From the NCBI GenBank assembly GCA_015490195.1, contig WFYG01000013.1:1-64000 (forward strand): DNA of 64,000 nt, written 5' to 3'. The position numbers and the translations under genes were made by a program. The DNA comes from Thermovibrio sp. GTDB lineage: Bacteria > Aquificota > Aquificia > Desulfurobacteriales > Desulfurobacteriaceae. This document shows, piece by piece, positions 22,755 to 30,802 of this stretch (position 1 is the stretch's first letter; each line of letters opens with the position of its first letter). The notes beneath the pieces are model-generated. The model did not search any database. It was not told where the DNA came from and saw nothing but the letters and a program-made list of their open reading frames with translations.

Positions 22755-24704
22755 CTACTGAGAGAAGAACTCCTCAATCTGCTCCCTTGCAGCCTTTTCA
22801 GCCTTTAACAGGTACTCCTCAGTTGTGTGGGGTTGAACTTCCGGGTAGCTTTCAAGCTCTGTGCGTATCAGGAAGCTGTGGTGAACCCAGTGGTTCTCAT
22901 CTCCAAACAAGTACCAGCCGGGTGTAGCAGGCGGGTTCTCAAAGTCTCCCTCAGTTGAGAGCCTCACAAAAGAGTTGTAACCAACTCTCTCTGAAAGAGC
23001 AAGGTTTGAAACGTAAGGAACGACAGTATCGCAGCAGGCACTCTGAATGAGGGTCTTGTCCTTATCTTCTGTTCCAATGTAAACCGGGTCGGCCGGATCA
23101 AGAACGGTCTGAAAGATACCCAGAAGAACGGCGTAACCGTTCGTGTTCTTCTTAACCCCCGTAGAGGCCAGAAGTCCCTCTATCAGCTCGTTCTTGGCGG
23201 CATCAATAATGGAAACGTAGTTCCCTCCTCCAACGTTTAAAACAACTCTATCCGGGGTTCCAAAGCGAGCATAGATTGAGCCTGTTATAGCTCCCATAGA
23301 GACGCCGACAAAGTTAACAGTCTGAACCGGATCTCCGGTTCCGTCTCCGTTAATGTCGTAAATGCCGTTCCTCAAAAGAAGTTCCAGAAGCCTCAGGTTA
23401 AAAACCGACTGGTAGATGTTTACCCTGTCTGCTCCAACGTTTGCTGTAAGGTAGCACTTACCCTCTCCACACTCAAAACCGCTGTTTTCCGTCAATTTTG
23501 TGTAGTCTCCGTGGTACGGCAGGTCTATAGCAACAACCGGGTAGGTAATGTCTTCTGTAAGGTTTTCAGCACGGGTTCTGTCGCTTCCCAACCCGTGCTG
23601 GAAAATGTAGACGGTTCCACTGTAGTTTCCTCCGTTTCCTATGTAAACAGGGATAAACTTAACAAAGTCGTTGATGTCAAAAGGCTGCCCAGCTTTTAAT
23701 ATGGCAAAGAACTCACCAAGTTTCCTGATGTCAAACGCCGGAAAGAGCCTCTGAGACCTCAACGTATCCACAAGCTGAGGCTGGGAGGTAATGAACTTAA
23801 GAACACCGTAGAGAGGAGAGAGGGTAATGTCTTGAGGGTCAAAAGTTCTATAGTCTGAATCTATCTGAGAGTAGGGAAGACCTGTTATCTCAAGGGAGCT
23901 CTCCTCTCCTTCAGCAACCTTATCTACCGAGGAAAGGTCTTTCAGAGAGAGGGTTTTATCTGCCGTTGTGAAGGTAAAGGCCTCAAGAACGGTATCCCTG
24001 TTTAACTCAACCCCTAAGAGCTGAGAAAGTGCAGGAAAGACGCTCTGGTAGAGCTCCCTGTAACTCTCCCTCAGAGCCTCAAGTTTGGCATCGTTGAGAG
24101 GAGTATCTCCCTCAATCTCATTGTAGATCTGAGCTGGGAGGAGTTCCTTCCCGTCGGCATCCTTTATCCCGTTAAGGAGAACAAACAGGTACCTGTGGCC
24201 GGCCTCAAGAGGTTTAACCGGATAAAACTTTAAAAACCTTCCATCCTGAGACGGGTAAAGCCTTGAGTTCTGAAGAAGAGAACTGCTATCTCCCTGTAAG
24301 AGAGCCGTCAGATCCACAAGAAGGTAACGGCCGTTAAGGGTAGAGAGCTCTAAAGGTTTTGTAGAAGAGAGAGGAACAATAATAGGAGTGTTTGGACTTA
24401 ATCCTTTAATCTGAAGTTTATTTATAGCCTCAAAAAGAAGCTTCTCTGACGGATCCGAAACAGAAGAGGTATCAATGTAAACATAAGATTCCCCTCTTGT
24501 ATCTGAAGCCCAAAAGAGGTCGTTAGGGAAAGGTATCCCCAACGGCTGGTCAGCCTCTGTAGAAAACGGATCAAACACCAGGTAACTCCTATCTACCTCA
24601 TTGTAGCTGATCTGAGCAGGAACGTCACTATCACTTTGAAGACTACCTCCACAGGAATAAACCGTTAAAAGGAGAGCTATTCCTGCTAACAGGTACCTCT
24701 TCAT
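22755..24704 (-). CDS. VolA-like surface lipoprotein lipase/phospholipase
   Basis: 649 residues. A lipoprotein signal with Cys18 (VYSC) is followed by a Gly-Ser linker. The N-terminal domain has DPFSTEADQPLGIPFPNDLF, a hallmark of the bacterial lipase N-terminal (VolA/Pla-1) family. An alpha/beta hydrolase follows with HGLGSD (oxyanion, ~370) and the nucleophile elbow GVSMG (~466). DINGDGTGD is a calcium-loop-like segment. VolA of Vibrio cholerae cleaves lysophospholipids and passes the fatty acid to FadL; here a FadL gene lies directly upstream with a 12-base gap. RBS GGAGGGG precedes ATG 24704. Confidence 0.85.
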   Translation of the reverse strand: MKRYLLAGIALLLTVYSCGGSLQSDSDVPAQISYNEVDRSYLVFDPFSTEADQPLGIPFPNDLFWASDTRGESYVYIDTSSVSDPSEKLLFEAINKLQIKGLSPNTPIIVPLSSTKPLELSTLNGRYLLVDLTALLQGDSSSLLQNSRLYPSQDGRFLKFYPVKPLEAGHRYLFVLLNGIKDADGKELLPAQIYNEIEGDTPLNDAKLEALRESYRELYQSVFPALSQLLGVELNRDTVLEAFTFTTADKTLSLKDLSSVDKVAEGEESSLEITGLPYSQIDSDYRTFDPQDITLSPLYGVLKFITSQPQLVDTLRSQRLFPAFDIRKLGEFFAILKAGQPFDINDFVKFIPVYIGNGGNYSGTVYIFQHGLGSDRTRAENLTEDITYPVVAIDLPYHGDYTKLTENSGFECGEGKCYLTANVGADRVNIYQSVFNLRLLELLLRNGIYDINGDGTGDPVQTVNFVGVSMGAITGSIYARFGTPDRVVLNVGGGNYVSIIDAAKNELIEGLLASTGVKKNTNGYAVLLGIFQTVLDPADPVYIGTEDKDKTLIQSACCDTVVPYVSNLALSERVGYNSFVRLSTEGDFENPPATPGWYLFGDENHWVHHSFLIRTELESYPEVQPHTTEEYLLKAEKAAREQIEEFFSQ

Positions 24705-24716
24705 TATACCCCTCCG

Positions 24717-26009
24717 TTAAAACCTGTAACTAACGGTAATACCGTAACCCCACAGATGGCCATCGGCAGAGGTCTCAACTCTCCCCGGATTACCAGTAAC
24801 TCCCGGGTAACTGTCGTTAAGATTAACGCTCTCTCCCCCTATCTCCCTTCTGTACTCGGCAACAACGTACTGAACGACCGTATCAACGGTTAACCTTCCA
24901 AAGTGAAGACCTGCACCGACAGAGTAGGTTTCCTTGTCTGCGTCAGGCCAGAGCATGTCAAAGGTATGGTCTGGAATAGGAGACGGATCGTAAAAGTAAC
25001 CGCCCCTCAGAGTAAGGAAGTCACTCCACTTATACTCAATACCGAGTCTGAGCTGTCTCGTATCCTTCCAATCTCTGGGGAAGTACTCCTCGGTTTTGCC
25101 AAGAAGAGGCCTGTCAAACTTAACTGTATAGCCGTTTATTATGCTCCAGTTAGTCCACACAACATCAGCTGTCAGCGTAAGTCTTTTATTCGGCCGATAC
25201 TTCAAACCTAACTGCAACTGGTCGGGATGGTCTATACTCGTTGAAGCCCCTACCTTATCAATATCCTTTACCTCTACAGTCCCCTTAAAGTCTGTCTTTG
25301 TTCTTGAACGGTAGGTTATTCCCAGAGAGAGGTTATCGTAAACTCTGTAGAGAAAACCTACGTTAAAAGAGACGTTAAAGTCGTCGTGAAGGTTACCCTC
25401 TATAACCCTTCCGTTAAGAGCAGGAATTGAAGGAGCGTAAATCCTCCGCTGAGTGTCTGCGTCGGAACGGCCAAAAGAGATACCAAAACCGGCAGAGAGC
25501 TTATCTGTAAGTTTTACAGCAAGAGTAGGAGTTACAACTCCCCTTACGTAGTAAGACTCAAAACCGTTGTAAACGGCAGGGTTCTTAGAAGGATCGTCGC
25601 TCCACTTAACATGAAGACCGTAAGGCACATAGGCCGCTATACCGAAATAGAGGTTCTGCCAGAGATGAGTGGCAAAACCTGCAAAAGGAACTACAAGATT
25701 ACTGGAGGTATCTGAAAAGGAGACGTTGTAAGGCTCTACTCTGTTGCCGTCTCCGTCAACAGCCCTGTAGTTGTGAATCTTTATATCGGGGTTAAGAATT
25801 TCAAAACCTACTGAGAAAGTTGGTTTATCTATCTGGGTTAAACCTGCCGGGTTGTAGTAAACGGCTGATGGGCCGTCGGCGTAAGCAGAAAAGGCACCTC
25901 CCAAAGCTGTAGCCTTTGCACCTATTCCAAAGGTGTCAACGTTTCCTGCTTTAGTTTCCGATGAGAAGACAAGAAGAGACAGTGAAAGGAGAGTCAGAAA
26001 TCTTCTCAT
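24717..26009 (-). CDS. fadL: FadL/OmpP1/TodX-family outer-membrane long-chain fatty acid channel
   Basis: 430 residues. The signal peptide (1-21, ending ETKAG) leads to the FadL plug signature GIGAKATALGGAFSAYAD and SAVYYNPAGL. Alternating aromatic beta strands follow, and the protein ends ITVSYRF, the terminal Phe of outer-membrane barrels. It imports hydrophobic compounds such as fatty acids. It is the first gene of a two-gene unit with the VolA-like lipase. ATG 26009 has a long purine-rich SD (AGGAGGAGGAG). TATACT at 26039-26034 may be its -10 box. Confidence 0.92.
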   Translation of the reverse strand: MRRFLTLLSLSLLVFSSETKAGNVDTFGIGAKATALGGAFSAYADGPSAVYYNPAGLTQIDKPTFSVGFEILNPDIKIHNYRAVDGDGNRVEPYNVSFSDTSSNLVVPFAGFATHLWQNLYFGIAAYVPYGLHVKWSDDPSKNPAVYNGFESYYVRGVVTPTLAVKLTDKLSAGFGISFGRSDADTQRRIYAPSIPALNGRVIEGNLHDDFNVSFNVGFLYRVYDNLSLGITYRSRTKTDFKGTVEVKDIDKVGASTSIDHPDQLQLGLKYRPNKRLTLTADVVWTNWSIINGYTVKFDRPLLGKTEEYFPRDWKDTRQLRLGIEYKWSDFLTLRGGYFYDPSPIPDHTFDMLWPDADKETYSVGAGLHFGRLTVDTVVQYVVAEYRREIGGESVNLNDSYPGVTGNPGRVETSADGHLWGYGITVSYRF

Positions 26010-26074
26010 CTCCCTGCTCCTCCTCCTGCAACAAGTATAAAGGGAATCTTATCAAAGAGGAGGAGAGGGAAAAT

Positions 26075-26245
26075 CTACTTTATGACTTTTATATCAGGCT
26101 TTTTCTCCCTCTCTTCTTCTTCCTCTTTCAGGCCTCTCTCAAACTCTTTCTTTGCCTGAAAGAAGGCCTTAAAGAGATTGAGTATCTTATCCCAGCCGAA
26201 TATGACCCCGACCACAATAAGAAGAATCAGTATTTTGACTATCAA
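26075..26245 (-). CDS. Small single-pass membrane protein, TatA-like layout
   Basis: 56 residues starting TTG 26245 with CGGAGCGG upstream. A hydrophobic helix (~2-16) is followed at once by FGWDK, an amphipathic segment (ILNLFKAFFQAKKEFERGL) and an acidic/basic tail. The order short helix, FG, amphipathic helix, charged tail is that of TatA/TatE, but the usual FGPKKLPEL is not conserved (W replaces P). It may be a divergent TatA or an unrelated small membrane protein. Confidence 0.5.
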   Translation of the reverse strand: MIVKILILLIVVGVIFGWDKILNLFKAFFQAKKEFERGLKEEEEEREKKPDIKVIK

Positions 26246-26281
26246 CTTCCGCTCCGTATTCCGTTTTCTATAAGATACCAG

Positions 26282-26300
26282 AAGGGGCAGACCGCCCCTT
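26282..26300 (-). terminator. Hairpin downstream of the zinc-ribbon gene
   Basis: A perfect 7-bp stem (AAGGGGC / GCCCCTT) with a 5-base loop lies 11 bases after the stop of the zinc-ribbon gene. There is no good T-run on the minus strand, so termination efficiency is uncertain. Confidence 0.45.
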
Positions 26301-26310
26301 TAGTTTAACC

Positions 26311-26466
26311 TCAGCCAAAAGGTGAACAGAAGTTGGCGATGTCAATTACTTCAACATCTTCTGAGCCACAGTAGGGACACTTAATCTCCATAAGCTGAAG
26401 CGGAGAGTAGATGGCTTCCTCAAACTCCGCCCCACACTTGTTACACTCAAAAACATAAATTTGCAT
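26311..26466 (-). CDS. Small zinc-ribbon protein (FmdB-like), 51 residues
   Basis: Starts ATG 26466 after GGAGGT. It opens MQIYVFECNKCGAEFEE, close to the FmdB/regulatory zinc-ribbon opening 'MPIYEYxCxxCG'. The metal knuckles are C8-x2-C11 and C30-x2-C33 (CPYCG); a lone C47 is near the end. Such proteins likely bind zinc; their targets are unknown. It is divergent from the helicase operon, with a perfect palindrome between them. Confidence 0.8.
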   Translation of the reverse strand: MQIYVFECNKCGAEFEEAIYSPLQLMEIKCPYCGSEDVEVIDIANFCSPFG

Positions 26467-26492
26467 GCCACCTCCGTTTCTGAAAGTTGATA

Positions 26493-26506
26493 CCCTAAAT
26501 TTAGGG
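26493..26506. promoter_or_regulatory. Perfect 14-bp palindrome between divergent genes
   Basis: CCCTAAATTTAGGG is a perfect inverted repeat located between the zinc-ribbon gene (-) and the helicase operon (+), 13 bases before the helicase ATG. Its symmetry and position suit an operator for a dimeric repressor, but this is inference from one copy. Confidence 0.4.
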
Positions 26507-26519
26507 AGAAGAAGGTAAA

Positions 26520-28790
26520 ATGAAAACCATTAAAGTTTTAGAATCGTCTCAATTCAGTAGAGAATCTGGAAAGGCAGTTGTAACCGAAAACGGCAAAGTA
26601 AAAGAGATAGAGCTTGTAGACGTTAAAAAGGAGAACCTTCCCTTTACTTTTAAACTCCTCAATCCTCTTCAAACCGCTTTCTACCACTACTACAAAGAGG
26701 GTAACGCCCTTGTGTCGTCTCCAACGAGTTCCGGTAAAACGCTGATTTCACTACTCTTTTACCTGAGAAATAGAGGGGGAAAGTTCGTCTATACAGCCCC
26801 AACCCGCTCCCTTATCTGGGAGAAGTTCAGGGAGTTTAAAGAGTTCTTCAAACAGGTGGGAGTGAGAACAGGAGACCTGATAGAGGAGCTCTCCGAAATT
26901 ACCCAGCCGGCAGTTGTCTGTACATACGAGAGTTTACTCTCTGCCGCAAGGAACAGGGCAAAGTGGTTTGAAGAAGGGGGAGCTCTCGTAATAGACGAAA
27001 TCCACATAATCAGGGAGCCCTCAAGAGGAGCGGCTATAGAGGAAATAGTGAGCTACGCACTGGAGGAGGAAATCCCTCTCCTTGCTCTCTCCGCCACGAT
27101 TCCGGGAGCTCCTGAACTGGCAGGATGGATAGAGGCGGAGCTCCTCTTAGAATCCGAGTGGAGGCCGGTTCCTTTAGAGAGAAAGGTTTTAAACCTGAGG
27201 AAGTTTCTGAGCAGAGTTAAACTTCCGAAGGGAGCGCCGGAAGAAAAAGTAGTTGCAACGGTTGAAGAGCTAAAGTTGAAAGGCAAAACTCTCATTTTTG
27301 TTCCCAGAAAAGACCTGGGGTGGCAGGCTTTACAGGTTGAAAACACAGTTTACGGCAAAAAGGTAGTTAACGAAACGCTGCCGTTCATTCCTGAAGAGAG
27401 AGAAAAAGACCCCGTTGCATTTCACAACGCAGACGTTCCACAGGAAGAGAGAGAGATAATAGAGAAGGAATTTAAAGAAGGGGAACTTGGAAGGCTCTAC
27501 GCCACACAGACTCTCGCCTATGGAGTCAATCTTCCGGCAGACAACGTTGTAATTTTCGTAAGGGGAAGTTTTGACAGACTCACCCTCAGGTACAGGTTCT
27601 TTCCGGATCCCTTAACAATCCTCCAGATGGAGGGGAGAGCCGGTAGGTTTGGACTTTCGGAAAAGGGTTACTCGTACATAGTGGTAACCGGAGCCAAAGA
27701 GAGTGCTCTGGAAGAGGCACTAAAAGAGGAACTTGAGATGCCGTTCTCAACTGCCCTCTCTTCCGGTGTTGAAAGAGAAGGAAAAGCCTGTCAGAACAGG
27801 AGAAAATCAACGCTGAGTCTGATGCTCTTGGGACCTCTCGTAAGGTACGGCAGCGGGTGGAAAAGTGCCCTGAGCAAAATGTTCAGCCTGAAGAAGAATC
27901 CCCTGCTCCTTAAAGAAGTTGAGGAGATATTGGAAGAGCTAAACGAAATGGGCTTTCTTTCGGGAACGGAACCTGCAGAGATTACAAAACTTCTGGTCTC
28001 CTCCTTCGTCTCCCCTTACTGCTACGCCCAGTTTAAAGAGAGGTTAAGTGCATCTAGGGAGCTCATCTATGAGAACCCGACAGTCGGCTACAGTTTCGTG
28101 CTCAGGGCATTCATAAGGAAGGAGTTCAACCCAAAGAGCGTTGAGATATTCACAGGAGAGGGTTTCTTAAGGGGGTCGGAAAAACTTCTGAGGCTGGTTG
28201 AGGAGAGAACAGGACTAACGGCAGAGGATAACTGGGAGGTTCTTGCGTTCTACTCCTCAGGGGGGTTCTTCCCCTTCAAAAACGTTGCAAGGCCGCCGGG
28301 AGAGCTCTCTACCCTGCCGCCGGAGAGCTCCCTCTTAGGCCAGCTCCTCTGCAGGCTCAACATCTTTGACTTTGAGACAGTCCACAGGGCCGTTATGATG
28401 GTTCGGAGCGGAATTCCCTTTAAGTTTTCGCTCCTTGGAAGCGTTAAGGGACTTGGGTACATGAGGGGAAACGCCCTTGCCGAAGCCGGAAGGCTACTTA
28501 AGTACCACTCAGAAATACCGCTGATAAACGGAATAAGGGAGCTCCAGGAAGAAGTTGTTGAAGCCCTTAGAGAAGCTCTCTCTTTCAGGTATGAAACAGT
28601 CCAACAGGTAGAGAGGGAAGTTAAGCTGATTGTTAACGCCATTCAGGGGATTAAATTTCCCTTGGGGGACGAGAGGCTCCTTAAGTTCCTGGCCTCTCTC
28701 TTTGTAGGAAGGAGAGAGGCTCTAAAACTTACAAAAGAGAGAGCTCTGGAGGTGCTCTTTGAGAACGTCACGGGGAAAGAGGAAACTTAA
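26520..28790 (+). CDS. Hel308/Ski2-like superfamily 2 DNA/RNA helicase
   Basis: 756 residues. Motif I is SSPTSSGKT (66-74) after a Q-like LNPLQTAF (48-55); motif II is DEIH (159-162); motif III is LSATIPG (190-196); motif VI is QMEGRAGRFG (~368-377). A winged-helix and a helical C-terminal half follow, as in Hel308/Ski2. Hel308 unwinds stalled forks in archaea; bacterial cases are uncommon. The substrate here is unknown. ATG 26520 has GGGAGAAGAAGG upstream. It heads a long operon and overlaps only an unused TTG of the next gene. Confidence 0.85.
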   Translation: MKTIKVLESSQFSRESGKAVVTENGKVKEIELVDVKKENLPFTFKLLNPLQTAFYHYYKEGNALVSSPTSSGKTLISLLFYLRNRGGKFVYTAPTRSLIWEKFREFKEFFKQVGVRTGDLIEELSEITQPAVVCTYESLLSAARNRAKWFEEGGALVIDEIHIIREPSRGAAIEEIVSYALEEEIPLLALSATIPGAPELAGWIEAELLLESEWRPVPLERKVLNLRKFLSRVKLPKGAPEEKVVATVEELKLKGKTLIFVPRKDLGWQALQVENTVYGKKVVNETLPFIPEEREKDPVAFHNADVPQEEREIIEKEFKEGELGRLYATQTLAYGVNLPADNVVIFVRGSFDRLTLRYRFFPDPLTILQMEGRAGRFGLSEKGYSYIVVTGAKESALEEALKEELEMPFSTALSSGVEREGKACQNRRKSTLSLMLLGPLVRYGSGWKSALSKMFSLKKNPLLLKEVEEILEELNEMGFLSGTEPAEITKLLVSSFVSPYCYAQFKERLSASRELIYENPTVGYSFVLRAFIRKEFNPKSVEIFTGEGFLRGSEKLLRLVEERTGLTAEDNWEVLAFYSSGGFFPFKNVARPPGELSTLPPESSLLGQLLCRLNIFDFETVHRAVMMVRSGIPFKFSLLGSVKGLGYMRGNALAEAGRLLKYHSEIPLINGIRELQEEVVEALREALSFRYETVQQVEREVKLIVNAIQGIKFPLGDERLLKFLASLFVGRREALKLTKERALEVLFENVTGKEET

Positions 28791-28791
28791 A

Positions 28792-29385
28792 GTGAGAATA
28801 GACGGAAAACCGGTTGAATTTGAGGTGGGAAATCAGGCTGAAGGAACTTCAATAACCGGCCTTCTAAGAATTATAGAGTACCGGTACCTCTTTCCTGAAA
28901 GGTCAATAAAGTACGTTGAGAGGAAAGGAGAAAAACTCCACCCCTCAAAGGTTGACGAGATAAAGAACCTTGAAGAGCTCAACATAGTAACAGAACCCGC
29001 CCAGAACATGGTAAGAAAGCAGATAGAGTTAGCTCTTGTTGCCCTTGAAGGAATGAAGAACGCCATAGACCAGATAGTTTCAGATTGGCACACAAAGCCG
29101 GAACTTGCAAAGCTTATGCTCCACAACCTCCTTGATTCCCTTGACTGGACTGTGAAACTGGTTGACTCCGGCTCCAGGATCCTTCCTATCTACGAAGGGA
29201 TAGATGAGGAGATAGCAAAGCTGGAAGATGCCGTCTTTAAGTTAGACGACCTTATGTACGAGGAGAAGGAAGAAGAAGCACTAAAAGTTCTTCAAACAGA
29301 AGTTAAAGCTGCAGTTGAAAAGTGGATCTCTTTCCTGAGGAACCTGGTTCAGTTCGTTAAGTCCGCCCCGGAGGAGACCCATTGA
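28792..29385 (+). CDS. Unknown protein: beta-grasp-like N-terminus plus helical bundle
   Basis: 197 residues from GTG 28792, chosen because AGAGG lies 9 bases upstream (TTG 28759 is an alternative). The first ~60 residues (VRIDGKPVEFEV ... KVDEIKNLEELNIV) read like a small ubiquitin-like fold. The rest is a helical bundle (NMVRKQIELALVALEGMKN; KLEDAVFKLDDLMYEEKEEE). It starts one base after the helicase and its stop overlaps pilD. I do not recognise the family; a helicase partner is a reasonable but untested idea. Confidence 0.7.
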   Translation: MRIDGKPVEFEVGNQAEGTSITGLLRIIEYRYLFPERSIKYVERKGEKLHPSKVDEIKNLEELNIVTEPAQNMVRKQIELALVALEGMKNAIDQIVSDWHTKPELAKLMLHNLLDSLDWTVKLVDSGSRILPIYEGIDEEIAKLEDAVFKLDDLMYEEKEEEALKVLQTEVKAAVEKWISFLRNLVQFVKSAPEETH

Positions 29386-30152
29386 TACTCCCCTGTTTCC
29401 TTTCCTTTGTACTGGGACTTTTCATAGGGAGTTTTCTAAACGTCTGCATCTACAGAATTCCAAAGGAAAAGTCGGTAATTTGGCCTCCCTCCCACTGCCC
29501 TGCGTGTGGAGAGAGGATAAAGCCGTACGACAACATCCCTGTACTCAGCTACTTCTTCCTGAAAGGCAAGTGCAGGAACTGTGGAGAGAGGATAAGCTGG
29601 CAGTACCCAACAGTAGAACTCTTAACCGGAATACTAACTACAGCAACGGTCTGTAAGTTTGGAGTCTCCTTTTCAAGCCTCTACTACCTTTTGCTGGTCT
29701 ACTACCTGATAGTCGTTTCGTTTATAGATCTGAAAACCATGGAGGTTCCAGTAAGGCTCAGCTACGGAGCTCTCCTCTCAGGCCTCTTGCTCTCGTTCTT
29801 CGTTCCCAACTACTCTTTCAAAGAGGCCGTTTTTGGAGCCTCCTTTGGAGCAGGAGTTATCCTCTTCATTATTGAGACTTATTACGTCTTTACGGGAAAA
29901 GAGGGAATGGGATACGGAGACGCCAACATAATGGCCGTTGTTGGAGCCTTTTTAGGGTGGAAAAAAGTCCTCCTGACCCTCTTCTTTGCCTCTCTGGTTG
30001 GTGCCGCTACAGGGATAATCCTTATACTTTTAAGGAGAGGTGAAAGGGAAAAGCCCATTCCGTTTGGCCCCTTCATTGCAGCCGGAGCTCTCCTCTCACT
30101 CTACTTCGGAGTCAGGCTAATAAACTGGTACCTTGGAGGGTTGGGGTTATGA
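29382..30152 (+). CDS. pilD: Prepilin peptidase / N-methyltransferase
   Basis: Inner-membrane aspartyl protease that cleaves and N-methylates type IV prepilins or type II secretion pseudopilins. The N-terminal SFLNVCIYRIP and zinc cysteines C39-x2-C42 and C64-x2-C67 mark the bifunctional form. Catalytic Asp are D116 (FIDLKT) and D180 (GYGDAN). Eight or so membrane helices fill 256 residues. TTG 29382 overlaps the previous stop. No pilin gene is nearby. Confidence 0.95.
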   Translation: MILPCFLSFVLGLFIGSFLNVCIYRIPKEKSVIWPPSHCPACGERIKPYDNIPVLSYFFLKGKCRNCGERISWQYPTVELLTGILTTATVCKFGVSFSSLYYLLLVYYLIVVSFIDLKTMEVPVRLSYGALLSGLLLSFFVPNYSFKEAVFGASFGAGVILFIIETYYVFTGKEGMGYGDANIMAVVGAFLGWKKVLLTLFFASLVGAATGIILILLRRGEREKPIPFGPFIAAGALLSLYFGVRLINWYLGGLGL

Positions 30153-30802
30153 CAACATTTATAAAAAGAGCTGAACATTTCCTTATAAAGGTTTCAGACC
30201 TTTTCCTTCTTATAATAACTTTTACCCTCCTTGCCATCTCAATTATTCTTTTTGTTGAGTTTCTCCTCCTCTCACCCAAAATGATCCACATTGAGGAGAT
30301 AGTCCTGTCAGGACACATAAAAGACGCAACAGAGAGCCTGAAAGAGCTTATTTCCCCGCTATTGATGTTCGTTATTGTCGTTGAACTTGTCATAATGCTT
30401 ATAAAACACCAGCCGAGAATCGTATTTGACGTTTTACTTATTGCAATAGCAAGGGAGATAATAATTTCAGGCCACAACTTCAAGAACGTTTTACTGGGGA
30501 CTCTCTCTCTCCTCATCCTCTTCTTCATCAGGAAATTCCTCACCCTTAAGAGCATACCTCCTGGAACGGCAGTAATTATTGACCCGTACATAACGATAGA
30601 GTCACTAAACGAGATGTTAGGCGTCCACATTCCCTTTGAGGAGGACAAGTACCTGATAGACCTGATAGAGAGAGTTGCCAAAGAGAGGGGAATAGTCCTT
30701 AAAAAGCGAAAAACCATAGACATAGCAAACGTTAAAATTGAAATACTTGACGTTGACGAAAGAGGAAAACCAATACTGGTAAGGGTAATAAAGACCGCAT
30801 GA
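30149..30802 (+). CDS. PsiE-like membrane protein fused to a CorC/HlyC-type domain
   Basis: 217 residues. The N-terminal ~125 have three to four membrane helices with PsiE-like FVIVVELVIMLI and AREIIISGHN. The last ~75 (SLNEMLGVHIPFEED to KPILVRVIKT) follow the CorC/HlyC transporter-associated pattern otherwise found in the two CorC proteins at 37.6-40.2 kb. The domain pairing looks unusual to me. It overlaps pilD and tsaB by ATGA-type 4-base overlaps. Confidence 0.75.
   Translation: MTTFIKRAEHFLIKVSDLFLLIITFTLLAISIILFVEFLLLSPKMIHIEEIVLSGHIKDATESLKELISPLLMFVIVVELVIMLIKHQPRIVFDVLLIAIAREIIISGHNFKNVLLGTLSLLILFFIRKFLTLKSIPPGTAVIIDPYITIESLNEMLGVHIPFEEDKYLIDLIERVAKERGIVLKKRKTIDIANVKIEILDVDERGKPILVRVIKTA

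Noticed and set aside
30112-30723. Long minus-strand open frame opposite pilD and the PsiE-CorC gene
   Set aside because: It is antisense to two well-supported genes with ATGA couplings, has no SD and its sequence is low-complexity Ser/Ile-rich.
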